Below are positions 1 through 8,454 of a DNA stretch of 64,000 nt, piece by piece (position 1 is the first letter of the stretch; every line of letters starts with the position of its first letter). The notes under the pieces are model-generated. The model was given only the letters and a program-made list of their open reading frames with translations, made no database searches and was not told where the DNA came from. The translations under genes were made by a program, and so were the position numbers. The stretch comes from Sediminicoccus sp. KRV36 (GTDB lineage: Bacteria > Pseudomonadota > Alphaproteobacteria > Acetobacterales > Acetobacteraceae), in NCBI RefSeq assembly GCF_023243115.1, contig NZ_CP085081.1, forward strand, positions 2,170,001-2,234,000. The letters run 5' to 3'.

Positions 1-226
1 GACTGATAACGCGCTGACCGACAATGCGCTCACCTCGAACGCGCTGACGGAGAACGCGCTCACCTCGAATGCGCTCACTGATAACGCGCTCACCAATAAC
101 GCGCTCACCGATAACGCGCTGACCCAGAACGCGCTCACCGGCAACGCCTTGGCCGAAAATGGCGCCCAAGCCATGGTCAACCGCGGCGTGGTGGTGCTGG
201 GCCTGGCCCTGCCGCAAGCCCGCTGA
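1..226 (+). CDS. C-terminal part of a TxNAL pentapeptide-repeat protein (5' truncated by window edge)
   Basis: The reading frame is open from base 2 to a TGA at 224-226, giving 75 visible residues. The first 50 are ten perfect-length five-residue units of the form T-x-N-A-L, where x is D, S, E, N, Q or G. They are followed by a short non-repetitive tail ending in a hydrophobic stretch (VVVLGLALPQAR). The period of five suggests a solenoid such as a right-handed beta helix, but the unit does not fit the canonical A(D/N)Lxx pentapeptide pattern cleanly, because asparagine sits where a small residue is expected. The N-terminus, including any signal peptide, lies outside the window. The next gene, 65 bp downstream on the same strand, encodes a secreted ADYC-type protein, so the two may form a pair. 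The function is unknown. Confidence 0.75.
   Translation, partial: TDNALTDNALTSNALTENALTSNALTDNALTNNALTDNALTQNALTGNALAENGAQAMVNRGVVVLGLALPQAR
2..151 (+). repeat. 15-bp tandem coding repeat, ten copies
   Basis: Ten head-to-tail 15-bp units each encode T-x-N-A-L, built around a core close to AACGCGCTCAC. Only the second codon of each unit varies much. The array probably continues upstream of the window. It is coding and has no spacers, so it is not a CRISPR array. Such arrays can change copy number by slippage. Confidence 0.9.
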
Positions 227-291
227 GTGAAGCCCGAAGCCTGCCCCGCCCTCTCCATTCCGGGAGAGGGCGGCCGCCAGGGAGCCATGCC

Positions 292-1122
292 ATGCCGCAC
301 ACCTTCCGCCAGAACATCGCCCGGCTGTGCCAGCGCGGGTTTGGCGCTGCGCTGCTGCTCTCCGGCCTCTGCAGCGCCGCTGCCGCCCAGGATCACCCAC
401 CGGCCGCGCTGCGCCATTTCGGCGTGGAGCGCGGCGATTTCCGCGCGGAGCTGGCCGATGGCCGCATCCTGCGCGGCGCTGATCTGGTGGGGGCGGAGTT
501 GCGCATCCTCCAGGATGGCCGGCCGCTCACGCTGCGGATCGACTCCGCCGAAGCCGATACCAGGCCCCATGCCGGGGATGTCTGGCTGTTCCATCTCACC
601 TTCGCCGGCGCGAATGGCACGCGCCAGGATTACTGCCTGCCCGATCCCGAGGGCCGCAGCCGCGCCATTCCCTATCCCAGCCCAGCGGAGCCGCAGGGCT
701 TTGCCATCACCTGCTCGGCCGGGGCCATCGGCAAATGCCTGCGCTTTGGCTATCGCCCCTGGGCAGAGGCGCCGGATGGCCGTTCGCTGGCGCCCTATTT
801 CCCGGCCTGCGTGAACATGGTCCGCGCCGCCTATGGCCATGCCGAACGCGGCTGGACGCGCGATGGCATGCGCATTGATTTCTGGGATGACGCCGGGCTG
901 CACGAACCGGGCGATGATCCGGAACTTTTGTTTGAAGCCGGCTGGACGCCAGGGGGCGCGGTCTGCGTCGCCCATACCCGCGTGGCCGAGCACGGTTCCG
1001 TCGCGGATGTGGTGCGCGAGGCTCCGGCACTGGCCGGGCATGTCGGGCCGGAGGCCTGCAATGAGGCGACCGCCCGTGCCGCCGGCGCGCTGATCTTCAA
1101 CCGCTCACGCCGCGCGCCATGA
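292..1122 (+). CDS. Secreted ADYC-domain-like protein
   Basis: The 276-residue protein has a signal peptide (basic start, hydrophobic stretch about residues 15-30, AAAAQ cleavage region). The start at 292 is preceded by AGGGAG at good distance; an ATG at 287 is out of frame. The first third contains LVGAELRILQDGRPLTLRI, as in proteins in which a G-x-L-x-G module precedes the ADYC domain. The C-terminal half has the pattern I remember for the ADYC domain: a cysteine before FGYRPW, a later cysteine followed by MVRAAYG, then TRDGMRIDFWDDAGL. The name-giving A-D-Y-C tetrapeptide reads A-A-Y-G here, so the signature is degenerate. It holds six cysteines after the leader, possibly disulfide bonded. 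The family has no established function. Its neighbour is the TxNAL-repeat protein just upstream. Confidence 0.65.
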   Translation: MPHTFRQNIARLCQRGFGAALLLSGLCSAAAAQDHPPAALRHFGVERGDFRAELADGRILRGADLVGAELRILQDGRPLTLRIDSAEADTRPHAGDVWLFHLTFAGANGTRQDYCLPDPEGRSRAIPYPSPAEPQGFAITCSAGAIGKCLRFGYRPWAEAPDGRSLAPYFPACVNMVRAAYGHAERGWTRDGMRIDFWDDAGLHEPGDDPELLFEAGWTPGGAVCVAHTRVAEHGSVADVVREAPALAGHVGPEACNEATARAAGALIFNRSRRAP

Positions 1123-1150
1123 CTGAAGAGGTGATATTTTCAGAAGGTTA

Positions 1151-1225
1151 TGGTGGGCGCTACAGGGATTGAACCTGTGACCCCTTCCGTGTCAGGGAAG
1201 TGCTCTACCGCTGAGCTAAGCGCCC
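1151..1225 (-). tRNA. tRNA-Val (anticodon GAC)
   Basis: Read on the minus strand, the sequence folds into a full cloverleaf. The acceptor stem is GGGCGCT paired with AGCGCCC, the D stem GCTC/GAGC, the anticodon stem CTTCC/GGAAG with loop CTGACAC, and the T arm ACAGG-TTCAATC-CCTGT. The discriminator base is A and the CCA end is encoded. The anticodon GAC reads GUC and GUU valine codons. The gene faces the ADYC gene, and the bases between them (1123-1150) hold no other gene. Confidence 0.97.
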
Positions 1226-1297
1226 GCTCATGCGGGCAGAAGCTGCCCGGAAGCGTTGGTGGCGCAGTCTCTAGCGAAAGCTGGCGCGTGCCACAAG

Positions 1298-2260
1298 TCA
1301 CCCCTGCACAAGCCCGGCCCGCCGCATCAGCCCGGTGAGCTTTTCGCGCTCCGACCGCCAGAGCGCATCGGCGGCTTCAGGGCCGGCACTCACCGGATCA
1401 TTGCCGCTGGCCTCGATGCGCTCGCGGATCTGCGCATCGGACAGCGCCGCGGCGAAGGCCTGCGCGAGGCGCTGGCGGATCGGCATGGATGTGCCGGGTG
1501 GCGAGAAGATCATCATCCAGGTCGAGAGGTCATAGCCGGGCACCACCTCGCCGATGGCCGGCACGCCGGGCAGGTTGGGGCGACGCGCGGCGCCGGTGAC
1601 GCCAATGACGCGCCCACGCTCGCCCCGCAGCACGGGGGAGAAGCTGCTCTCGCTGATGATGCAGGCATCGATGCGCCCGCCGGCCACCTCGCGCGCGGCA
1701 TCGGCACCGCCGCGGAAGGGCACGTGTTCCAGCCGCACATCGGCCAGGGATTGCAGCAATTCGCCCATGAGGTGGCCAACATGCGCGATGCCTGGCGTGC
1801 CGAATGTCACCTCGCCCGGGCGGCGCCGCGCCTCGGCCAGGAAGCCGCGCAGATCATCGCCGGGGAAGCCCGCGCGCAGGCCCAGCACATAGGGTGCGGC
1901 CGTGATCTGCGCCACGCGCGGCATCGCCGCATAGTCGAAGGGCAGGCCGCGATTGGCGAGCGGGCCGGTGATGGAGGTGGCACCCTCCAGCAGCAGCGTA
2001 TGCCCATCCGGTTGCGCCTGCGCGACATAACCCGCGCCGATGGAGCCGGAGGCGCCCGTGCGATTCTCGATGATGAAGGGCAGGCCCAGCTGCTCCGACA
2101 TGCGTTGCTGCAGGATGCGCGCGACGGTATCCGCCACGCCGCCGGCGGAGTAGGGCACGATCAGGCGTACCGGACGTTCGCTCAGCACCGGGCGTTCACT
2201 CGGGGATTGGGCGAAGGCCGGCGCCGCGAGCGGCACGGCCAGCAGGGCGCGGCGAAGCAT
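1298..2260 (-). CDS. Bug-family tripartite tricarboxylate receptor (orphan solute-binding protein)
   Basis: The 320-residue periplasmic binding protein has a Sec-type leader (MLRR, then LLAVPLAAPAFAQ). It carries typical Bug/TctC features: RPVRLIVPYSAGG near the mature N-terminus, ENRTGASGSIGA, and the QPDGHTLL segment that closes over a carboxylate ligand. The family binds small carboxylates, amino acids or related anions for the TctAB transporter. No tctA or tctB is in the window, so this is an orphan receptor. An open frame continues far upstream through the neighbouring region, but the start at 2260 is fixed by the leader and by GGAGGAAC just ahead of it. The upstream space to 2345 is a divergent promoter region. 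Confidence 0.93.
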   Translation of the reverse strand: MLRRALLAVPLAAPAFAQSPSERPVLSERPVRLIVPYSAGGVADTVARILQQRMSEQLGLPFIIENRTGASGSIGAGYVAQAQPDGHTLLLEGATSITGPLANRGLPFDYAAMPRVAQITAAPYVLGLRAGFPGDDLRGFLAEARRRPGEVTFGTPGIAHVGHLMGELLQSLADVRLEHVPFRGGADAAREVAGGRIDACIISESSFSPVLRGERGRVIGVTGAARRPNLPGVPAIGEVVPGYDLSTWMMIFSPPGTSMPIRQRLAQAFAAALSDAQIRERIEASGNDPVSAGPEAADALWRSEREKLTGLMRRAGLVQG

Positions 2261-2344
2261 GGTGTTCCTCCAGAATTCTTTGGTGGCAGCAGAAACCGGC
2301 GTGGCCGCCCTTGCAAGCGAAACCGGAAGCGGCACATTTGCCGC

Positions 2345-2527
2345 ATGCAAAGCATTCCCAACGCCCTGGCCCGCACCCTCGATCGCGCGACCTATGAGGG
2401 CTACCGCGTCGGCTTCGAGGCCGCGCGCGAGGAAGCGGCCTTTCTGGCCGAGCATGCGGGGCAGGGGGCGCTGGCCGCGCAGCTGCGCGCCATGCGTCCG
2501 CTGCCCGACCGGGAAGCGCGGCAATGA
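2345..2527 (+). CDS. Small hypothetical protein (60 aa)
   Basis: A 60-residue, mainly helical, charged protein (MQSIPNALARTLDRATYEG at the start). It has alternating alanine, glutamate and arginine residues and no membrane segment. Its stop overlaps the next start in an ATGA arrangement (2524-2527), which supports translation of both. The ribosome-binding site upstream is weak. I do not recognise the family. Confidence 0.5.
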   Translation: MQSIPNALARTLDRATYEGYRVGFEAAREEAAFLAEHAGQGALAAQLRAMRPLPDREARQ

Positions 2528-2652
2528 GCCGCGAGGGCCTGCGCGAATGCCCCCATTGCGGCGAAGCGACCATGGCCAACCGGCTGCCCGATGGCGCGGT
2601 GGTGTGCTCCTGCGCCGCGATGAAGCCCTTGCCGGTGCCGCGCCCGGCTTGA
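2524..2652 (+). CDS. Tiny zinc-ribbon-like protein (42 aa)
   Basis: A 42-residue product beginning MSREGLRECPHCGEATMANR. It has a CPHCG knuckle (cysteines 9 and 12) and a second pair in CSC (28 and 30), so it could bind a single zinc ion, though the second knuckle is shorter than the usual CxxC. It starts inside the stop codon of the preceding small gene and ends 13 bp before the PhyH-type enzyme gene, so it is probably co-transcribed with both. The function is unknown. Its shortness is a reason for caution. Confidence 0.5.
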   Translation: MSREGLRECPHCGEATMANRLPDGAVVCSCAAMKPLPVPRPA

Positions 2653-2665
2653 TAGCCTGGGGCAC

Positions 2666-3460
2666 ATGATCCTGAGCCCCACAGACATCCAGTCCTACGC
2701 CGAGGACGGCGCCATCCTGCTGCGGGGCGCCCTCCGCGACTGGGTCGCGCCGCTCTCCGACGGGATCGGCGCGCTGATGGCAGCCCCGAGCCCGCTTGAG
2801 CGCAGCTACACGCCCAAGGATGGCTCGGCGAAGTTTTTCCAGGATCTGTGCAATTGGCAGCGCATCCCCGAATTCCGCGCCTTCGTGTTCGACAGCCCGG
2901 CGGCGGGCATCGCGGCGCAGCTCATGGCCTCGCCGGTGGCGCGGTTTTTCCATGACCATGTGCTGGTGAAGGAACCAGGTACCTCCATCGTCACCCCCTG
3001 GCACCAGGACAGCCCTTATTACTGCGTGGGTGGCGAGCAGAGCGTCAGCTTCTGGATCCCGCTTGATCCGGTGGGGCGGGAGACGACGCTGGAATGCGTG
3101 GCGGGCTCGCACCGCTGGGGCGTGAACCACAAGCCCAAGCGTTTCGACGGCACCGATCTCTATGAGGGCGATACCGCGACCGAGATGCCGGATATTGACG
3201 CGCACCGCGCCGATTACCGCATCCTGGGCTGGGCCATGCAGCCGGGCGATGCGGTGGCCTTTCACTTCCGCACGGTGCATGGCGCCCCGGCCAATACCGC
3301 GGGGCAACATCGCCGGCGGGTGTTTTCGGCGCGCTGGGTGGGCCAGGATGCGGTGTTCGTGGATCGCCGGGGCCGCGGCTCGCCCCCCATGCGGCATGTG
3401 ACGCTGGCCGATGGCGCGCCGCTGAATGGCCCGGATTTTCCGGTGGTTGCGCTCGGCTGA
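2666..3460 (+). CDS. Phytanoyl-CoA dioxygenase (PhyH) family Fe(II)/2-oxoglutarate oxygenase
   Basis: The 264-residue cytosolic protein has the PhyH double-stranded beta-helix fold. The metal ligands are visible as H113 and D115 in TPWHQDSPYY and H205 in FRTVHGAP. The 2-oxoglutarate-binding arginine lies in the following RRRVFSARW segment. Family members hydroxylate a carbon next to a CoA ester, amino acid or other acid, using O2 and 2-oxoglutarate. The substrate cannot be read from this sequence. It follows the two tiny genes closely (13 bp), then a 132-bp gap precedes a TRAP transporter, suggesting a link to uptake of an organic acid, though that is only inference. Confidence 0.85.
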   Translation: MILSPTDIQSYAEDGAILLRGALRDWVAPLSDGIGALMAAPSPLERSYTPKDGSAKFFQDLCNWQRIPEFRAFVFDSPAAGIAAQLMASPVARFFHDHVLVKEPGTSIVTPWHQDSPYYCVGGEQSVSFWIPLDPVGRETTLECVAGSHRWGVNHKPKRFDGTDLYEGDTATEMPDIDAHRADYRILGWAMQPGDAVAFHFRTVHGAPANTAGQHRRRVFSARWVGQDAVFVDRRGRGSPPMRHVTLADGAPLNGPDFPVVALG

Positions 3461-3592
3461 GGCAGAAAGTCACGGCATTGCCTGCCGTTTCATCCATCCA
3501 GGGCGGCGGGCGGGCGCAACTGCGGCCAAAGGCTTGGCAGAAAGCTGTCTCTGCTGTCACAATTTGGCGGTCGAATCCCTGGAGAGTCTCCC

Positions 3593-4675
3593 ATGAAGCG
3601 CCGCAACCTCGCCCAAGCTGCCGCCGTTGGAACCGTCGCCCTCTCGACCCCGGCACTGAGCCAGGGCCGCATCGAGTGGCGCATGGTGACGATCTGGCCG
3701 CGCAACCTCCCCGGCCCTGGCGTCTCGGCGCAGCGCTGCGCGGACCGCATTGGCGCCTTGTCGGGCGGGCGGCTGACGGTGCGGCTGTTCTCGGCGGGTG
3801 AGGTGGTGCCCGCACCGGGCGCCTTTGACGCGGCCGCCGCCGGCACGGCCGATCTCTACCACGGCGTGCCGGCCTTCTGGGTTTCGAAATCCCCCGGCAT
3901 CGGCTTCTTCGGCAGCTTTCCCTTCGGCCTCACCGCGCAGGAGCGCCAGGGCTGGATGATGCATGGCGGCGGGCAGGCGTTGTATGACGAGATTTATGGC
4001 CGCTTCGGCATCAAGCCCTTCATCGTGGGCGATAGCGGCCCGCAATGGCTGGGCTGGTTCCGCCGCGAAATCCGCTCGGTGGATGATTTCCGCGGGCTGC
4101 GCTTCCGCACCACGGGGCTGGGGGCGGAAATGTTCCGCAGGGCCGGCGCTTCGGTCGTGAACCTGCCGGCGGGCGAGATCTTCTCGGCCCTGCAATCGGG
4201 CACGATTGACGCGGCCGAATTCCTGGGCCCCTTCAGCGACGCACCGCTCGGCCTGCACCAGGTCGCGAAGAACTACTATTTCCCCGGCGTGCAGGAGCCC
4301 TCCTCGGCGGAGGAGATCGGCATCAACATGGCCCGCTGGAATGCGCTGCCGGATGACCTCAAGGCCGTGGTTCGCTTCGCCGCCATGTCCCTGCATGAGG
4401 AAACGACGACCGAGTATGATGTGCGCCACCCCATCGCCCTGGCCGATCTCGTGGCGCGCCATGGCGTGATCGTGCGCGAGGCGCCGCGTGACCTGCTGAT
4501 CGCCTTCGGCAATACGGCGGGTGAGATGATGGCGGAATTCCGCAACCACCAGGACCCCCTGGTGAAGCGCATCGCCGACAGCTACGCGGTCTTCCGCAAC
4601 CGCAGCGCGGCCTACATGCTGCAAAGCTATGCGGGCAATTTCAACTCGCGCACCCTGCCGATCCGCTGGGGCTGA
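3593..4675 (+). CDS. TRAP transporter substrate-binding protein (DctP family, TakP-like)
   Basis: The 360-residue periplasmic protein has a leader resembling a Tat signal (KRRNLAQ, then a mild hydrophobic region ending ALSQG). Features of the DctP family are clear: the early RMVTIWPRN strand, LSGGRLTVRLFSAGE, DDFRGLRFRTTGLGAEMF (containing the arginine that usually salt-bridges the substrate carboxylate) and FSALQSGTIDAAEF. The pattern is closest to the TakP 2-oxoacid-binding group, so a keto acid or similar carboxylate is the likely ligand. The start follows GGAGAG. Its TGA overlaps the dctQ-like start by one base (TGATG), so the three TRAP genes form an operon. Confidence 0.9.
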   Translation: MKRRNLAQAAAVGTVALSTPALSQGRIEWRMVTIWPRNLPGPGVSAQRCADRIGALSGGRLTVRLFSAGEVVPAPGAFDAAAAGTADLYHGVPAFWVSKSPGIGFFGSFPFGLTAQERQGWMMHGGGQALYDEIYGRFGIKPFIVGDSGPQWLGWFRREIRSVDDFRGLRFRTTGLGAEMFRRAGASVVNLPAGEIFSALQSGTIDAAEFLGPFSDAPLGLHQVAKNYYFPGVQEPSSAEEIGINMARWNALPDDLKAVVRFAAMSLHEETTTEYDVRHPIALADLVARHGVIVREAPRDLLIAFGNTAGEMMAEFRNHQDPLVKRIADSYAVFRNRSAAYMLQSYAGNFNSRTLPIRWG

Positions 4676-5223
4676 TGCGCCCGCTGCTGGCGGTCGCCGA
4701 TGGAATTGACGCGGTTTCCCGGCTGATCGGCCGGGGTGTGAAGTGGCTGGCGGTGCTGCTGGTGCTGGTGCAGTTCACGGTCGTGGTGATCCGCTACGCC
4801 TTTGGCTCAAGCTTCATCATGATGCAGGAGAGCGTGGTCTATATCCACGCCTCGCTCTTCATGCTGGCGATCGGCTACGTCTATCTGCTGGATGCGCATG
4901 TGCGGGTGGATTTCTTCTATGGCCGCTGGTCGGAGAAGAAGAAGGCCTGGACCGATCTGCTGGGCGTGATCATCACCGTGCTGCCCTTCTGCTGGCTGCT
5001 GGTGTGGTCGAGCTGGGGCTATGTCTCCATGTCCTTCCGCCTGGGCGAGGGGCCGATGGCGGTGGGTGGCCTGCCGCTGCTGCCCTGGCTGAAGTCACTC
5101 ATCATCATCATGGCGGGACTGCTCGCGATGCAATCCGCCTCGGTGATAATCCGCGCTGCGGGCGTCATCACGGGGACGACCGATGTGCTGTTTCCCGCCC
5201 GCCAGGCGGTGAGCGAAGGATGA
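4675..5223 (+). CDS. TRAP transporter small membrane subunit (DctQ)
   Basis: The 182-residue inner-membrane protein has four predicted membrane segments (about residues 20-38, 53-75, 93-118 and 140-160). It has the usual DctQ position between the binding protein and the large permease. The second segment region FIMMQESVVYIHASLFML and the charged YGRWSEKKKAW loop are typical. It pairs with DctM for sodium-driven import. The start overlaps the stop of the binding-protein gene by one base and the stop is 7 bp before dctM. Confidence 0.9.
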   Translation: MRPLLAVADGIDAVSRLIGRGVKWLAVLLVLVQFTVVVIRYAFGSSFIMMQESVVYIHASLFMLAIGYVYLLDAHVRVDFFYGRWSEKKKAWTDLLGVIITVLPFCWLLVWSSWGYVSMSFRLGEGPMAVGGLPLLPWLKSLIIIMAGLLAMQSASVIIRAAGVITGTTDVLFPARQAVSEG

Positions 5224-5230
5224 AGCGCCC

Positions 5231-6802
5231 ATGAACCCTGGGCAGATCGGCTCCGTGCTCGATGTGATGATGATGGTGGCGCTCTGCACCCTCATCATGG
5301 TGGGCATTCCGGTGGTCTTCATCCTGACCGGCTGCGCCATCATCTTCGCGGCGCTGGGCATCCTCTTCGGCGCCTTCGATCCCTTCCTGCTGGGTGCCCT
5401 GGCGCAGCGTGTTTTCGGCACGATGACGAGCGAGGTGCTGATCGCCATCCCCCTGTTCGTCTTCATGGGGATGATGCTGGAAAAGTCGAAGATCGCGCCC
5501 GAATTGCTGGAGGCGATGGCGCGGCTCTTTGGCTCGGTGCGGGGTGGGCTGGCCATTTCCGTCACATTGGTGGGCGCGCTGCTGGCGGCCTCCACCGGGA
5601 TCGTGGGGGCGACGGTGGTGACGATGGGGCTGATCGCCCTGCCGGCCATGATGAAGCGCAACTATGATCCGGCATTTTCCTGCGGCAGCATCTGCGCCGC
5701 GGGCACGCTGGGGCAGATCATCCCGCCCTCCACCGTCATGGTGATCCTGGGTGAGGTTCTGGCCTCGGCCTATCAGCAGGCGCAGTTGGCGCAGGGGCTG
5801 TTTTCCATCCAGACGATTTCGGTGGGCCAGCTCTTCGCGGGCTCCATGATCCCGGGGCTGATGCTGGCGGGCATCTACATCCTCTATCAGGTCACGCTCT
5901 GCTACCTGAAGCCCGAGATCGGCCCCGCCATCCCGCAAGCCGAGCGGGACAGTGTGAGCGGGGCGCAAATCGCCCGCGCGTTGATCCCGCCCGTGGCGCT
6001 GATCATCGCCGTGCTGGGCTCCATCCTGGGCGGTGTGGCGACACCGACCGAGGCAGCCGCTGTGGGCGCGGTGGGCGCCACACTCCTCGCGGGGCTGCGC
6101 AACAGCGAGGATAGCTCCTGGCCGATCTACCTCGCGGGTTTCTGCGCGGTGGCCATGGTTGCACTCGGCGTGTTCTTCGACCTGCGGATCGGCCGGCAGG
6201 AGGCACCCCTGATGGACCGCATGGCCGTATGGTCCGCGGCGGTGTTGGGGCTGGGCCTGGCCTGGGGCATCCTCGTCTCGCTGCAGCGGGCGTTTCGCGG
6301 CGGCATGCTGGCGAATGTCTCCCACGCGACCATGTCCGTCACGGCGCTGATCTTCGCCACGCTGATCGGTGCCACGCTCTTCTCGCTGGTGTTCCGCGGG
6401 CTGGGCGGGGATGACATGATCCGCGGCGTGCTGGAGCTGGTGCCTGGCGGGAAATACGGCGCGCTCTTCGTCGTGATGCTGGTGATCTTCATCCTGGGCT
6501 TCCCGCTCGATTTCGTGGAGATCGTCATCATCGTCGTGCCGATCGTGGGGCCCGTGCTGCTGCAAATGGGCATTGATCCGATCTGGTTCGGCGTGCTGAT
6601 CGCGATGAACCTGCAGACCAGTTTCCTCACGCCACCGCTGGGGCCGACGCTGTTCTATCTGCAGAGCGTCTTGCCGCCGGATGTGGATTCGCGCGATGTC
6701 TATCGCGGAGTGACGCCCTTCGTGATCCTTCAATTGATTGGCATATTCCTGGTGGTGATGTTTCCCGCGCTGGCCACCTGGTTGCCCGATCTGTTGTTCT
6801 GA
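5231..6802 (+). CDS. TRAP transporter large membrane subunit (DctM)
   Basis: The 523-residue, very hydrophobic protein has more than ten membrane segments. DctM features include PLFVFMGMMLEKS near residue 75, the GIVGATVVTMGLIALPAM block and GQIIPPSTVMVILGE. It ends with the LQTSFLTPPLGPTLFYL segment conserved in this family. It forms the elevator-type sodium-coupled translocation unit with the DctQ-like protein. It is somewhat longer than the classical 425-residue DctM because of an insert around residues 240-370 with two or three extra hydrophobic stretches, as in other long DctM proteins. It is the last gene of the TRAP operon; 71 bp follow before the ABC receptor array. Confidence 0.92.
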   Translation: MNPGQIGSVLDVMMMVALCTLIMVGIPVVFILTGCAIIFAALGILFGAFDPFLLGALAQRVFGTMTSEVLIAIPLFVFMGMMLEKSKIAPELLEAMARLFGSVRGGLAISVTLVGALLAASTGIVGATVVTMGLIALPAMMKRNYDPAFSCGSICAAGTLGQIIPPSTVMVILGEVLASAYQQAQLAQGLFSIQTISVGQLFAGSMIPGLMLAGIYILYQVTLCYLKPEIGPAIPQAERDSVSGAQIARALIPPVALIIAVLGSILGGVATPTEAAAVGAVGATLLAGLRNSEDSSWPIYLAGFCAVAMVALGVFFDLRIGRQEAPLMDRMAVWSAAVLGLGLAWGILVSLQRAFRGGMLANVSHATMSVTALIFATLIGATLFSLVFRGLGGDDMIRGVLELVPGGKYGALFVVMLVIFILGFPLDFVEIVIIVVPIVGPVLLQMGIDPIWFGVLIAMNLQTSFLTPPLGPTLFYLQSVLPPDVDSRDVYRGVTPFVILQLIGIFLVVMFPALATWLPDLLF

Positions 6803-6873
6803 CTTGCAGCCGTTCAGCGTGGTTTCAGCCCAAATCGTGCAGTCCCTGACCGCCCATCCAAAGGAAGACTTCC

Positions 6874-8454
6874 ATGAAGCGCCGTGACCTCTTCGCCTCG
6901 ATGGGGGCTGCCTCTCTTGCCGGCCCGGCGCTTGCGCAGCCCGCGCAAAACCGCGTGCTGAAATTCGTGCCGCAGGCCAATCTCACCAGCCTTGATCCGA
7001 TCTGGACCACAGCGAACATCACCCGCAATCACGGGCATATGATTTACGATTCACTCTATGGGGTGGATGCGAATTTCCAGCCCCAGCCGCAGATGGCGGC
7101 GGGACATGTGACCGAGGATGGCGGCCGCACCATCATCATCACATTGCGGGATGGCCTGAAATTCCACGATGGCGAGCCGGTGCGCGCCCAGGATGTGGTG
7201 CCGAGCCTGACGCGCTGGATGCGCCGCAACCCCTTCGGCCAGCAACTGGCCGCCGCCACGGAAGCGGTGGAGGTGGTGGATGACAAGCGCGTCCGCTTCC
7301 GGCTGAAGAAGCCCTTCCCGCTGATCTTCGCGGCCCTCGCGCAGGTGTCCAACAGCCCTGCCTTCATCATGCCCGAGCGCCTGGCCCGCACCGACCCCTT
7401 CCAGCAGGTGCGCGAGGCGATCGGCAGCGGCCCCTTCCGCTTCAAGGCCGATGAATACAATTCCGGCAGCAAGGTGGTGTACACCCGCAACGCCGATTAT
7501 GTGCCCGTCTCCAGCGGCACGCCGAGCCTGACCGCCGGCCCCAAGATCGCGAATTTCGACCGTGTCGAGTGGAACATCATCGTGGATGCCGCGACTTCGG
7601 CCGCGGCGCTGCAGACCGGCGAGATCGACTGGTATGAGCAGCCGCCGCCGGAGATCCAGCAGCTGCTCCGCCGCAACCGCAATGTGAAGCTGGAGGCGAT
7701 TGATCCGCTGCCGCTCACCGGCATCCTGCGCTTCAACCACCTGCATCCGCCCTTCGACAACAAGCGCCTGCGCCAGGCGCTGCTGCCGGCGATCAGCCAG
7801 TCCGATTTCATGAGCGCCATCGTCGGCACCAATACGGCGGATTACCGGGCCGATGTGGGCTTCTTCACCCCCGGCACGCCGCTGGCGAACAACGCGGCGA
7901 TGGGGCCGCTCACCGGGCCGCGCAGCATGGATCGCGCACGCGCCCTGATGCGGGAAGCCGGCTACACCAACCAGCCGATGCGGCTGATCGGCCCCACCGA
8001 TATCCTCGCCCCCTCGGCGATGACGCAGGTGGGCGCCGATCTGGTGCGCCGCCTGGGCTTCAATGCCGATATCCTGCTGACCGACTGGGGCACCACGGTG
8101 CAGCGCCGCACCTCGCGCGAGCCGGTGGAGCGGGGCGGCTGGAGCATGCTCTTCACCTCCTTCTCCTCCTTTGATTTCGCCAATCCGGCGGCGCATTTCC
8201 CGCTGCGCGGCAATGGCACCAACGCCTGGTTCGGCTGGCCCACCGTCCCGCGCCTCGAAGAATTGCGCGATGCCTGGTTCGACGCGACCGACCTCGCGAC
8301 CGAGCAGCGTCTCGCGCGGGAAATGCAGGAGGTGGCGATGGATGACCTGCCCTACATCCCAGTGGGGGCCTACATGTCCACCACGGCGTTGCGCAGCAAC
8401 CTGGTTGGGCGCGTGGCCGGGCTTGCCCTGTTCTGGGGCATCGGCCGCGCTTGA
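6874..8454 (+). CDS. ABC transporter family 5 solute-binding protein, paralogue 1 of 4
   Basis: The 526-residue exported protein belongs to SBP_bac_5 (peptide/nickel/opine type). The leader MKRRDLFASMGAASLAG has a twin-arginine motif, suggesting Tat export. Family landmarks are FHDGEPVRAQDVVPS, SGPFRFKADEY, FNHLHPPFDNKRLRQAL and the late LTDWGTTVQRR. It is the first of four consecutive homologues that precede one permease/ATPase set. SD AAGGAAG is at good distance. A strong hairpin begins directly after the stop. The ligand is unknown; oligopeptides, dipeptides and other polar compounds are all carried by this family. Confidence 0.93.
   Translation: MKRRDLFASMGAASLAGPALAQPAQNRVLKFVPQANLTSLDPIWTTANITRNHGHMIYDSLYGVDANFQPQPQMAAGHVTEDGGRTIIITLRDGLKFHDGEPVRAQDVVPSLTRWMRRNPFGQQLAAATEAVEVVDDKRVRFRLKKPFPLIFAALAQVSNSPAFIMPERLARTDPFQQVREAIGSGPFRFKADEYNSGSKVVYTRNADYVPVSSGTPSLTAGPKIANFDRVEWNIIVDAATSAAALQTGEIDWYEQPPPEIQQLLRRNRNVKLEAIDPLPLTGILRFNHLHPPFDNKRLRQALLPAISQSDFMSAIVGTNTADYRADVGFFTPGTPLANNAAMGPLTGPRSMDRARALMREAGYTNQPMRLIGPTDILAPSAMTQVGADLVRRLGFNADILLTDWGTTVQRRTSREPVERGGWSMLFTSFSSFDFANPAAHFPLRGNGTNAWFGWPTVPRLEELRDAWFDATDLATEQRLAREMQEVAMDDLPYIPVGAYMSTTALRSNLVGRVAGLALFWGIGRA

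Noticed and set aside
2..151. Possible CRISPR array
   Set aside because: Units are contiguous 15-bp coding repeats without spacers, in frame with a protein.
1150..1338. Open frame reading MVGATGIEPVTPSVSGK
   Set aside because: It is the familiar false protein produced by reading across the antisense strand of a tRNA gene; the tRNA-Val cloverleaf explains the sequence.
1298..3397. 699-codon open frame on the minus strand
   Set aside because: Only the part from 2260 downwards has Bug-family motifs and a leader; the rest is the antisense shadow of the PhyH-type gene.
5168..6733. 521-codon His/Asp/Gln-rich minus-strand frame
   Set aside because: Antisense shadow of the DctM gene; hydrophobic codons read backwards give His/Asp/Gln-rich text. 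No leader, no family motif.
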